Below the pieces are notes generated by a model. The model did no database searches, had not been told where the DNA came from, and saw only the letters and a program-made list of their open reading frames with translations. This document shows positions 6,392-14,531 of a stretch of DNA of 19,304 nucleotides, piece after piece. The position numbers were made by a program, and so were the translations under genes. Origin of the DNA: CAZSWR01 sp964610885 (GTDB taxonomy: Bacteria; Bacteroidota; Ignavibacteria; Kapaibacteriales; UBA2268); the NCBI GenBank assembly GCA_964610885.1, contig CAZSWR010000074.1, positions 1 through 19,304 of the forward strand. The letters are read 5' to 3'. Each line of letters starts with the position of its first letter. Position 1 is the stretch's first letter.

Positions 6392-8350
6392 TTATTTATG
6401 AAGATTAATAATGCTTTTCGTGGCTTCATATTTCTCGAAAGGCATTCGATATGCAGCTTTCGCGCTATCCGTCAATGAGTTCCAAAGATTAGTCTTCTCC
6501 CATGGATCCGCATGGAAATCGTACAATTCTTCCTGGACTGGGGAAGTATTAGTCCGCAGCAAATAATGATAATTTCCTCGGACTAAGGACAGGCCCACGT
6601 TGGATTCGGAAATCTCGTGGCTGTTGCAAATCAATATATCTCGCGATGGGTCAGCAGCGGTGAAAAGGCTTTTGCCGTGATAGTTGGCCGCGAATTCGGA
6701 AATTTCCGAACGATTCTCGATTCCGAAAATAGTGAGGAAAGTTGGGATAATATCTATCAAAGAGCGATTCACGCCGAGGTTCGCCCTCAACTGCCGAATA
6801 TCGAATCGCGGTTGCAATTCCTTCGGAACATATAGCATCATCGGGACTGAAACAGTTTCGATATAGTTACACTCCAAATGTCCTATATAATTATGTTCTC
6901 GGAATGCTTGGCCATGGTCTGATGTAAAAACAATTATTGTATTGGAAAGAACATTTTTTTGCGAAAGATATTTAAAGACTTCGCCGAAATAATAGTCCTG
7001 AAGCAACACGCTATTATCATAATCATCTTTCGAATCGCCCGACCAGCGTTTGAACTCGCTTGGGGTTGTATATGGCAAATGATTAGTATTGAAGTGCAGC
7101 ACTCCTGCGAAGTGTTTCCCGGCGTTCAGCAACGGTTCGGTATAGTTGACGAATTCCTGCACGCTCAGTCGATCATCCAGCCCGAGGTCGTTGTACCTGG
7201 GATTGCCGGAAATTCGCTTGTTCCAATAATAATCGGCAGCGCCATTGAAAAACACTGAAAGATGGTACCAATCGTGGTCGTGCGACGAAATAAAAAACGT
7301 CGGATAGCCACAGGCGCGGGCATAATCCCAGAAAAGCGGAGACCGGTAGAGAATTCCAGCCGGTTGGTATTGGGCAATACCGGAGAAAAGAGAAGGCAGC
7401 GAAACCACAGTCGTCGAAGCGTTAGTAAAGGCGTGTTCGACAACGAAAAGCTCTTGATCCGGCTGGGACGCCAAAGCACAGAGGAACGGAGTCGTTTCCC
7501 GTTCGTATCCATAGACCTGCATTGATTGCGGCCGTAGGCTTTCGCAAACGATAAACAGTATATTAAAGCCGGGATTATCGAATTTGCACACCATTTGCGG
7601 TGGGATCCTGCTCGATAGGCCAGCGTTGCCCTTGTCCACGCCGAAAAGGCGGTCCGTCAGCGAACGAACAGAAATCGAGAAAATGTTCGCATCGGCCACG
7701 GCGCATTGGTCGTAGAAACGAATGTTATTATTGAAAAACATTATCAAAAAAATGAAAAGCCCGCCGACGATGAAACGGCCGACGAAGCGTATGCTGAACC
7801 ATTTCCTCTTGGGCGATACAACAATATTGCCATCAATACTTCCGTTTGCCCGGCTCGGAATGGGTTTGTTACGTTGGCTCGCCGCGCCCTTGCGTCGAAT
7901 CGAGAATGCTACACAGTAATAGTAAAAGTAGAAAAAGGCAAGGAAGACAGGCGCGTAATACCACCTTATCGAATCGGAAAGCAGAGTAAATGAGTTGTAT
8001 GGATTGTCGATAAGATATTGTATCGTATAGTAGTTGGGAAGAATTCCATTGTTTAGGAAATATCCATAGGAACCCAGGACAATTGTAGCATATACCAAGC
8101 CGGCAACTACCGGAAAAGCAATGCGAGCCTTGCCGGCTACCTTCATGCTTAGCCTTCTGGCCGAGAACAGGACTACTTGATAGAGCAATACGGAGAAAAG
8201 CGCCGAAATGAAAAAAAACAACCACTCTTCCCCACCCCATAGCAAGCTTACAGAGCGCCGCAAGCCGAAATCAATGGCGATAACAGACAAAGGCGCAGCG
8301 AAATTCGCAAACACTTTTTTTAATAGATCCATTACGCCAAGTTTTGTCAT
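6392..8350 (-). CDS. EptA-like membrane phosphoethanolamine transferase (alkaline-phosphatase/sulfatase superfamily)
   Basis: Probable inner-membrane enzyme whose periplasmic domain transfers phosphoethanolamine, or a related phospho-group, to lipid A or another envelope glycan. Numbering is from the ATG at 8350. Five hydrophobic helices occupy roughly residues 20-207, as in EptA-type proteins. The catalytic domain then begins with ILFIVCESLRP (metal-binding Glu270) and GYERETTP. Next comes NASTTVVSLPSLFS, matching the EptA nucleophile motif with candidate Thr313/Thr314. TSDHGQ follows (metal ligands Asp478 and His479), with a further conserved His about 12 residues on. The ATG at 8350 lies 1 base after the MazG-like stop; a GTG at 8371 would add seven residues. 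The nucleophile context argues against LTA synthase and classical sulfatases. The acceptor is unknown. It is last in a five-gene leftward block. Confidence 0.8.
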   Translation of the reverse strand: MTKLGVMDLLKKVFANFAAPLSVIAIDFGLRRSVSLLWGGEEWLFFFISALFSVLLYQVVLFSARRLSMKVAGKARIAFPVVAGLVYATIVLGSYGYFLNNGILPNYYTIQYLIDNPYNSFTLLSDSIRWYYAPVFLAFFYFYYYCVAFSIRRKGAASQRNKPIPSRANGSIDGNIVVSPKRKWFSIRFVGRFIVGGLFIFLIMFFNNNIRFYDQCAVADANIFSISVRSLTDRLFGVDKGNAGLSSRIPPQMVCKFDNPGFNILFIVCESLRPQSMQVYGYERETTPFLCALASQPDQELFVVEHAFTNASTTVVSLPSLFSGIAQYQPAGILYRSPLFWDYARACGYPTFFISSHDHDWYHLSVFFNGAADYYWNKRISGNPRYNDLGLDDRLSVQEFVNYTEPLLNAGKHFAGVLHFNTNHLPYTTPSEFKRWSGDSKDDYDNSVLLQDYYFGEVFKYLSQKNVLSNTIIVFTSDHGQAFREHNYIGHLECNYIETVSVPMMLYVPKELQPRFDIRQLRANLGVNRSLIDIIPTFLTIFGIENRSEISEFAANYHGKSLFTAADPSRDILICNSHEISESNVGLSLVRGNYHYLLRTNTSPVQEELYDFHADPWEKTNLWNSLTDSAKAAYRMPFEKYEATKSIINLHK

Positions 8351-8351
8351 A

Positions 8352-8699
8352 TCAGTAATCTTTTCCTTCACGTTCCATCTCGAAGCGTTTCTCTTCGATC
8401 GTTGTCAGTTTCCTCGCGACCGACTCGGCGATATTTATCCCTCGGGCATTGCAGTAATTCATCAGCGCAATGAAGACATCGGCGGCCTCGTCTTCGAGTT
8501 TTGATTGGCAAATCTGGCGGCCTTTCCAGATTTTCTTTTCCAAGTTGGCCAATTCGCCGGCCTCGCCGCAAAGCTCCAAGGAGAAGAACTCTGCAGGTTT
8601 CTGCCGGAAAAATCCTTTCTGGTACGAATCGAAGCCTTTTTGAATCCCTGAGGCGCCTTCCAATACCACTGCGAGCAATTCGCTTATATCCGCCTTCAT
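8352..8699 (-). CDS. MazG-like nucleotide pyrophosphohydrolase
   Basis: Small all-alpha NTP pyrophosphohydrolase that hydrolyses nucleoside triphosphates, often non-canonical ones, to the monophosphate and pyrophosphate. The 115 residues contain the paired metal-binding motif of the MazG/RS21-C6 group: EAGE (Glu46 and Glu49), followed 22 residues later by EAAD (Glu71 and Asp74). The length suits a single-domain MazG-like enzyme rather than the two-domain MazG of E. coli. The start overlaps the stop of the RdgB-like gene by 4 bases (ATGA), so the two house-cleaning enzymes are likely to be made together. The exact nucleotide preferred cannot be told from sequence. Confidence 0.85.
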   Translation of the reverse strand: MKADISELLAVVLEGASGIQKGFDSYQKGFFRQKPAEFFSLELCGEAGELANLEKKIWKGRQICQSKLEDEAADVFIALMNYCNARGINIAESVARKLTTIEEKRFEMEREGKDY

Positions 8700-9337
8700 C
8701 GGCCCAGTTCCTCTCGGAGGTAAATCAAGAAGTTCTCGACTGCCCGCCCGCGGTGGCTGATTGCATTTTTTTCTTCGTCGGAGAGTTCGGCAAACGTTTT
8801 GGAAAAGCCATCGGGCACGAACAGCGAATCGTAGCCGAAACCATTGAAGCCGGTTTCAGTCTCGATTATTCGTCCGTTGCAAATCCCTTCGAAAATCATT
8901 TCTCCCGATTCCGACTTCAGGCACAGCGCCGTGCGGAACCGAGCCGAGCGGTCTGACGCCCCGCCGAGCTTCGCCAAGAGCAGTTTGCGATTATTTGCAT
9001 CGTTGGCAGGCAATCCGGCGAAACGGGCCGAATAGACACCGGGAGCGCCATTGAGCGCAGCCACTTCCAAACCGGTATCGTCGGCGACAACCGGGATGGA
9101 TTCCTGGTTGAATTGGAGAAGATTTCTGTTCTTGTCTTTGTTGATTGCGTAGAAAAGCGCGTTTGCTTTGATCGAAGCATTCTCCTCGAGTGTGGAGCCG
9201 TTCTCTTCCACGTCGAACGGAGTATCAAGCAATTCATTGGGCAAAACGATGCGGACCCCATCAATTCTATTGACGAGGAGTATCTGTTCTATTTCTTTAG
9301 CTTTATGGGCATTATTTGTTGAAAGAGCGATTATCAT
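8696..9337 (-). CDS. rdgB: XTP/dITP diphosphatase (RdgB/HAM1 family)
   Basis: Removes deaminated purine nucleotides (XTP, dITP, ITP) from the pool by hydrolysing them to monophosphate and pyrophosphate, protecting DNA and RNA. Family motifs appear in order over 213 residues: STNNAHKAKE at the N-terminus (Asn8, Lys12), VVADDTGLEV with Asp86 and Asp87, the loop GAPGVYSARFAG, FGYDSLF (167-173) and the C-terminal SHRGRA. A hydrophilic insertion at about 66-80 slightly lengthens the protein compared with E. coli RdgB. The start is ATG at 9337. It lies 15 bases downstream of the meaB-like gene and overlaps the MazG-like gene by 4 bases. Confidence 0.95.
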   Translation of the reverse strand: MIIALSTNNAHKAKEIEQILLVNRIDGVRIVLPNELLDTPFDVEENGSTLEENASIKANALFYAINKDKNRNLLQFNQESIPVVADDTGLEVAALNGAPGVYSARFAGLPANDANNRKLLLAKLGGASDRSARFRTALCLKSESGEMIFEGICNGRIIETETGFNGFGYDSLFVPDGFSKTFAELSDEEKNAISHRGRAVENFLIYLREELGR

Positions 9338-9352
9338 ATAATTAATCTGCGA

Positions 9353-10474
9353 TTATTTATAAATTGACAGTAATTTGGATACGGCAGTCGTGGGCGTGAT
9401 TCCGCCCGAGAGCACGTCGCGGCGTATATTCGGCATAACGGCAGCGATTTCCGGATGGTGATAGAACCGATTTTTAAGTTCTTCTTCGATCATCGAATAC
9501 ACCCACTCGAGCAGCTGGTCATTTCTGCGGCTGTCGAGCACGCCGGAGGCTTTCGTGTTTGCAACGAAGTCCTGAATGGTCTGCCAGACGTCGTCAATAC
9601 CAATATCGTTCAGGGCCGAGCAGGTAAGCACGCGGGTATCCCAGCCCGGAGTGGCCGGCATCAGGTAATGCACGGCATTTTGGTAATCAATTTTGGTAAT
9701 ACGGGCGGTGCGTTCGTTGTCGCCGTCTGCCTTGTTCACGGCCAGGGCATCGGCAAGCTCCACAGCGCCTTTTTTCATTCCTTGCAATTCGTCTCCCCCG
9801 CCGGGCAGCAGCACGAGCAGAAAGAAATCGACCATCGAGCGGACTGTTGTCTCGCTTTGGCCCACGCCAACTGTTTCGATAATTATCGTATCGAATCCGG
9901 CTGCTTCGCATAGCAGTATGGTTTCCCTTGTTTTCCGAGCGACGCCGCCAAGCGTGCCGCCCGAAGGCGACGGGCGAATAAAGGCATTATCGAATTGGGT
10001 GAGTTTTTCCATGCGGGTTTTGTCGCCGAGGATAGAGCCACGTGTCCTGGTGGAGCTTGGGTCTATGGCGAGCACGGCCGGCTTCCGTCCCATTTTGCAG
10101 AGGAACGAGCCAAAGGACTCGATAAAGGTGCTCTTCCCAGCGCCGGGAGCGCCGGTAATGCCTATTCGTATTGAATTGCCTGTGTATGGAAGTATGCCTT
10201 TGATTACTTCCTGAGCTTTTTCGATGTGTTTCGGCGAGTTGGACTCGATGAGCGTAATGGCCCTGGCCAGAATTGTTCGATTGTCCGAGCGAATACCTTC
10301 GATGTATTCCTCGGTGGAGAGTTGCGCCTTGACGGGGCGAGCTACCACTTTGGCAAATCCTTTGCCGCCGGGCATTCCGTCGTGTCCGCCCTCGACTCCG
10401 GGCATAACGTAGCCTGCGAATTCGCGGCCCGCATCTTCTGGCGCCCATTCCGGAAGGTTTGTTTTATTGTTCAT
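9353..10474 (-). CDS. meaB: MeaB/ArgK-type G3E GTPase (methylmalonyl-CoA mutase chaperone)
   Basis: GTPase of the MeaB/MMAA group, which loads and protects the B12 cofactor of methylmalonyl-CoA mutase or related acyl-CoA mutases. The Walker A motif GAPGAGKST is at 108-116. The family segment AIDPSSTRTRGSILGDKTRM follows, then ETVGVGQSE (200-208), PGGGDELQGMKKG and the base-recognition motif NKAD at 247-250. At 373 residues it is about 40 longer than E. coli ArgK because of an N-terminal extension with a Gly-rich stretch (about 20-40). No mutase gene is in the window, so the client is inferred from the family. It lies 24 bases after hflX and 15 before rdgB. Confidence 0.92.
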   Translation of the reverse strand: MNNKTNLPEWAPEDAGREFAGYVMPGVEGGHDGMPGGKGFAKVVARPVKAQLSTEEYIEGIRSDNRTILARAITLIESNSPKHIEKAQEVIKGILPYTGNSIRIGITGAPGAGKSTFIESFGSFLCKMGRKPAVLAIDPSSTRTRGSILGDKTRMEKLTQFDNAFIRPSPSGGTLGGVARKTRETILLCEAAGFDTIIIETVGVGQSETTVRSMVDFFLLVLLPGGGDELQGMKKGAVELADALAVNKADGDNERTARITKIDYQNAVHYLMPATPGWDTRVLTCSALNDIGIDDVWQTIQDFVANTKASGVLDSRRNDQLLEWVYSMIEEELKNRFYHHPEIAAVMPNIRRDVLSGGITPTTAVSKLLSIYK

Positions 10475-10498
10475 GTCAGAATATACAAATTGTTTTAC

Positions 10499-11770
10499 TT
10501 ATTTCATTCTAAATTCAGAGAATTGGCTATTGAAAATCGCCATTTTTTCTGGTTGCAATTTGATTTCCAGCTTTGTCCCGTGGTCGGTATCCTCCCGCGA
10601 AACGATTTCGCCCATTGCATAAAGTTTCGCCACGAGTGCGGAGTGCGAATACGGTATCATCAACTTTTCGAAATGGCCGGCTTCATCGAACTTTTTCTGG
10701 AACAAATCCATCAGCGCAGCGATATTGATTCCGCGTTTGGCCGAAAGGAATATGCTGTCAGGGAATTCTTGAGAAAGGTCTCCTAGCATTTCTTTTTCAG
10801 CAATCAAGTCAATTTTATTCAAAACAAGCAGGGTTGGCCGGTCTTTAATATTCAGCGATGCGAGAGTTTCCTCGACGGCTTTGATGTGCATACGAAAGAA
10901 TGGGTGCGAAACATCGACGACGTGCACCAAGACGTCTGCTTCGGCAGCTTCGGCGAGCGTACTGCGGAAAGACGCCACGAGGTGGGTCGGTAGTTTCCTG
11001 ATGAAGCCAACGGTATCGCTAATCAGAGCTTTCTGGCCCGACGGCAGCTCGAAGCTGCGGACGGTGGTGTCGAGCGTGGCGAATAGTTTGTTTTCGACGT
11101 AAACGCCCGCTTCGGTCAGCATATTCATCAGCGTCGATTTCCCGGCGTTTGTGTATCCCACGAGCGCGTATCGGGTCAGGCTGGCGCGTCCTTTGCGCTG
11201 TTGTTCTTTTTGGACGGAGATTTCCGAAATTTTCTCTTTCAGCAATTGGATGCGGATTTTGAGCATTCGGCGGTCGGTTTCGATCTGTGTTTCGCCCGGG
11301 CCTTTCGTGCCCACGCCGCCGTATTGTTTCGAAAGGTGCGTCCACATACGTGTAAGCCTCGGCAGCAGGTATTGCGATTGGGCAAGCTCCACTTGGAGTT
11401 TGGCCTCGAGCGAGCGGGCGTGTTGGGCAAAAATGTCGAGTATCAGACCACTGCGGTCGAGCACTTTCACCTGGAGGGTGTTTTCGAGATTCTTGACCTG
11501 TGCGGGCGAAAGGTCGTCGTCGAAGATAATCATGCTGTAATCTTCCTCGAGCAGCATGAGTTTGAGTTCCTCGATTTTTCCTTTCCCGAGTACAGTTTTC
11601 GGGTTAGGGCGGTCAAGCTCTTGGTAAACCTTTTCGACAATTTCAGCGCCGGCGGTTTTCGCCAGAGATTCAAGTTCCTTAAGATGCTCGAAAGCCAAGT
11701 CTCGGTCTGCGCCTTTTCTTTCCACAGCGACTGCAATCGCTTTTTCTGGTTGTATCGTATTATCGTGCAT
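10499..11770 (-). CDS. hflX: Ribosome-associated GTPase HflX
   Basis: GTPase that binds the 50S subunit and in other bacteria splits stalled ribosomes after stress. The 423 residues show the HflX N-terminal domain with VLGKGKIEEL (60-69). The coiled-coil region has the conserved GPGETQIETDRR stretch. The GTPase domain has G1 GYTNAGKST (205-213), DTVGFIRKLP (252-261) and NKID (318-321). A C-terminal domain with an SREDTDHGT turn closes the protein. The ATG at 11770 precedes a typical HflX N-terminus. It is the first gene of the leftward block and faces the TPR kinase across a 109-base AT-rich divergent spacer, so the block's promoter probably lies at 11771-11879. Confidence 0.95.
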   Translation of the reverse strand: MHDNTIQPEKAIAVAVERKGADRDLAFEHLKELESLAKTAGAEIVEKVYQELDRPNPKTVLGKGKIEELKLMLLEEDYSMIIFDDDLSPAQVKNLENTLQVKVLDRSGLILDIFAQHARSLEAKLQVELAQSQYLLPRLTRMWTHLSKQYGGVGTKGPGETQIETDRRMLKIRIQLLKEKISEISVQKEQQRKGRASLTRYALVGYTNAGKSTLMNMLTEAGVYVENKLFATLDTTVRSFELPSGQKALISDTVGFIRKLPTHLVASFRSTLAEAAEADVLVHVVDVSHPFFRMHIKAVEETLASLNIKDRPTLLVLNKIDLIAEKEMLGDLSQEFPDSIFLSAKRGINIAALMDLFQKKFDEAGHFEKLMIPYSHSALVAKLYAMGEIVSREDTDHGTKLEIKLQPEKMAIFNSQFSEFRMK

Positions 11771-11879
11771 ATGTAACCTAAAAAAAACATATAAACAAAA
11801 CTCAAAAATACAGAAAAAAAACTCGATAAATTAGGACTAAATTGTTAAATTGATTTTTTTGAGTATTAGGATATAGTTT
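11771..11879. promoter_or_regulatory. Divergent AT-rich spacer between hflX and the TPR kinase
   Basis: This 109-base interval must hold the promoters for both directions unless the genes are leaderless. It is very A/T-rich, with A- and T-runs (for example 11780-11787 and 11855-11861). I see no clear consensus promoter, operator or riboswitch in it. The assignment rests on position. Confidence 0.4.
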
Positions 11880-14417
11880 TTGAATAGAAGCATCGCATTA
11901 ATAGTATTTTTAGTTCTTGCAATTGTGCTCCCAGCAAGGTCTGAATGGCATTCGATTGATGAATACTCACGCCTGATTGAGCATTCGAGCGGAACGAAGA
12001 AGGTCGATCTCATGAACAATTCAATTGAATACATGATGGGTTTTTCAATTGATTCTTCGCTCAGGGTCGTTCAGGAAGCAATTAATCTTTCGACGGCTAT
12101 CAACTACGCTCGGGGGCGAGGCTATGCCTATTTATACTACGCCCGGTGCATTGTGAAGAAAGGATACGTGGACAGTTGTGAGTATTATAGCGACTTAGCA
12201 CTATCAGTTTTCCGCAATATAGACGACAACGAAGGCATTTTCGAGGTATATTCCACCTTAGGCAGAATCTACACGGGCCTTATTCAATCGGAGAAGGCCA
12301 CACAGAATTATATCGAAGCAATGAAGTATATTGAGTATTCAAAGAATCAATTATCAATAATAAAAACGTTCACCTTTTGGGGGTTGCTGTATATATTTTG
12401 GAATGACTTAGAAAAAGCGGAGCAAACAATTGAAAAATCCACTCCATACCTCGATGGCTCAGAAGACATTGAAGCAGTCATTCTAAATAATTATATCCAC
12501 GGAATTCTGTTGATTCACAAGAAAGAATTTGATCGCAGTATTGATTATTTTTCCAAAGCAAAGAAACTTGCAAATGAAATCAATAGCAATTATTATCGAG
12601 GTATAACTGATTGGTATATGGCATTTGCATATACAGAAGCCGGAGACTATTCATCAGCATTGAGTTTTCTTCAATCGTCTTATGAACTTGCAGAGAGATG
12701 CAACCATTACGAACAGAGTGCCATCACACTTACTTCTCTCGGGCACTTGGCTTCGTTGAAGGACGACTATAGGAAAGAGCTTTTTTATTCTAAAAAATCA
12801 CTCGAAAAAAGGCATTTCGTGGGCGATGTCGATCTTATTACAAGTAGTTACATAAATATTGGAAACACTTACCTAAAACTTGGAGAAATCGATTCCGCTC
12901 TGATTTTCGCCGATTCGGCAAAGGTGTTTACAGCGAAACTTAGCACTATTCGCTACGCTGCCGCTTTGTATTCCTTGTACTACCGTGCATACCAAGCGAA
13001 GGGCGACTTCGAATCAGCCATCAATGCCCTCACGCGCTACAGCTCGCTCAAAGACACACTCTTCAACCAGGATATCCTCAAGAATATGACCGGCCTACAG
13101 GTGCAATTCGAATCCCAAATTCGGGACAAATTGATCGCCGAGGCAAATGCAGACCAACAGAAAGCAATTATCACAGCTCTAATTATCTGTTTCTTCCTCA
13201 CAGCTTTTTTGATCGCATTCCTCAGGAAAGCTACCAAAAAGAAAAGAATGCTCTACTCCCTGCTCAACAGTCAAAACGAAGAAACAAACAAAACTGTAAG
13301 CGCCCTGAACGCAAAAAAACACGAATTGGAGACTTTCCAAGACGAACTCGAATTCAGGATTAATAGCAGCACCGCCGGACTGGAGAAAGAAATCGCCGAA
13401 AGGAAAAAAGCCGAATTCCTGCTTATGGAAAGCGAAGAAAAATACAGGACCCTCGTCGATAACATCCAAGACGGCACTTATATTGTTCGCGACGGCAAAT
13501 TCTATTTCGCCAATCTTGCTTTGTCGAAAATCACGGGAATTGATCAGAAATCGTTCTTCAACAAATCTTTCTACGACATAACTAACCCGGCCGATCATAA
13601 CATTATTGCAGACCTTCTCTCCTTTGACCCATTCGAAGATGAATCCTCCAAGTACTTCGAATTCCGCATCCAAAGCGTCCTCGGCGGCTTCAAAAACGTT
13701 ATCGCTCGCAAGCCAAGTTTCGTGAAGGTGGGCAGCGAAATCTCCGCTGTCGGCTCGCTCTCCGATATCACTCATTACAGAGAAATCGAAAAGCAATTGG
13801 AGGCCTCCGTCGAGGAAAAAGAATCCTTGATCAACGAAATTCACCTTCGTGTGAAAAACAATTTGATGATTATTTCAAACTTGCTCTATTCGCAATGCAG
13901 AACAATCGATGACGAACAAACTCGGTCGATCTTCTCGGAGGCAATAAACAGAATCCGCGCAATTGCTGTCATTCACAACAAACTATATATCAACGACAAG
14001 CAGCAGAAAGTTCTGACTTCCGAATACATCGAATCGATCTCGAGCCTGCTTTTCGAATCATATAACACAGACGAGGACAGTTGCGTTACCGAACTTGAAA
14101 TCGATGATTTCCTTATCGATATCGAAAAGGCAATTCCTATCGGGCTTATCATTAGTGAATTAGTTACAAATTCATTTAAATACGCCTTTACGCCAGAAAA
14201 ACAAGGCTTCATACGTGTGGCGCTGAAAAACGATGGTAACGACAGAATCACACTCGAAGTGTCAGACAATGGCGCGGGGATCCCCGTCGGAAGCGGTGCT
14301 AAAGACAACGAATCTTTCGGACACCAATTGATCGGCTTGCTCGTTAATCAATTGCATGGAGAGCTGATTCAATTCAATGATGATGGCGCCCATGTGCTAA
14401 TAAAATTTAGTTTATAA
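11880..14417 (+). CDS. TPR sensor histidine kinase (TPR-TM-PAS-HisKA_2-HATPase)
   Basis: Hybrid-topology sensor kinase of 845 residues. A signal peptide (about 1-22) leads to an exported region of tetratricopeptide-like helical repeats (about 50-395). A single membrane helix follows at about 429-449, then a coiled coil (about 455-515) and a PAS domain (about 514-637). The kinase core is of the HisKA_2/HWE-like class: EIHLRVKNNLMI with His655 as likely phospho-acceptor (the family norm is HHRVKNN, so the second His is Leu here). The N box SELVTNSFKYA includes Asn764, and DNGAGIP starts at Asp796. The start is TTG at 11880; it is the only one that retains the signal peptide. The receiver-PAS protein 114 bases downstream is the probable partner. 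The periplasmic TPRs suggest sensing of a protein or peptide ligand. Confidence 0.9.
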   Translation: MNRSIALIVFLVLAIVLPARSEWHSIDEYSRLIEHSSGTKKVDLMNNSIEYMMGFSIDSSLRVVQEAINLSTAINYARGRGYAYLYYARCIVKKGYVDSCEYYSDLALSVFRNIDDNEGIFEVYSTLGRIYTGLIQSEKATQNYIEAMKYIEYSKNQLSIIKTFTFWGLLYIFWNDLEKAEQTIEKSTPYLDGSEDIEAVILNNYIHGILLIHKKEFDRSIDYFSKAKKLANEINSNYYRGITDWYMAFAYTEAGDYSSALSFLQSSYELAERCNHYEQSAITLTSLGHLASLKDDYRKELFYSKKSLEKRHFVGDVDLITSSYINIGNTYLKLGEIDSALIFADSAKVFTAKLSTIRYAAALYSLYYRAYQAKGDFESAINALTRYSSLKDTLFNQDILKNMTGLQVQFESQIRDKLIAEANADQQKAIITALIICFFLTAFLIAFLRKATKKKRMLYSLLNSQNEETNKTVSALNAKKHELETFQDELEFRINSSTAGLEKEIAERKKAEFLLMESEEKYRTLVDNIQDGTYIVRDGKFYFANLALSKITGIDQKSFFNKSFYDITNPADHNIIADLLSFDPFEDESSKYFEFRIQSVLGGFKNVIARKPSFVKVGSEISAVGSLSDITHYREIEKQLEASVEEKESLINEIHLRVKNNLMIISNLLYSQCRTIDDEQTRSIFSEAINRIRAIAVIHNKLYINDKQQKVLTSEYIESISSLLFESYNTDEDSCVTELEIDDFLIDIEKAIPIGLIISELVTNSFKYAFTPEKQGFIRVALKNDGNDRITLEVSDNGAGIPVGSGAKDNESFGHQLIGLLVNQLHGELIQFNDDGAHVLIKFSL

Positions 14418-14452
14418 TTGAATAATTTTGTAAATTATATTTGAATAATTTG
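14418..14452 (+). promoter_or_regulatory. Direct repeat and TAnnTTTG promoter-like boxes upstream of the receiver-PAS gene
   Basis: TTGAATAATTTTG (14418-14430) and TTGAATAATTTG (14441-14452) are direct repeats offset by 23 bases, about two helical turns. Two perfect matches to the Bacteroidota -7 box TAnnTTTG occur at 14423-14430 and 14436-14443. No good -33 TTTG lies at the expected distance, and the sequence is AT-rich, so chance is possible. The gene start is 80 to 90 bases downstream. Confidence 0.3.
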
Positions 14453-14531
14453 ACGAACACAATATCAGTTCAGTTGAAAAACTTGGTAAGAAGGCATTTA
14501 TTTATCTTAACTCAATATAATGGAGTAATTG

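Noticed and set aside
6392..8350. Lipoteichoic acid synthase or sulfatase identity for the membrane enzyme
   Set aside because: The NASTTVVSLPSLFS nucleophile context and the five membrane helices match EptA-type phosphoethanolamine transferases better than LTA synthases, and no sulfatase C-x-P-S-R motif is present.
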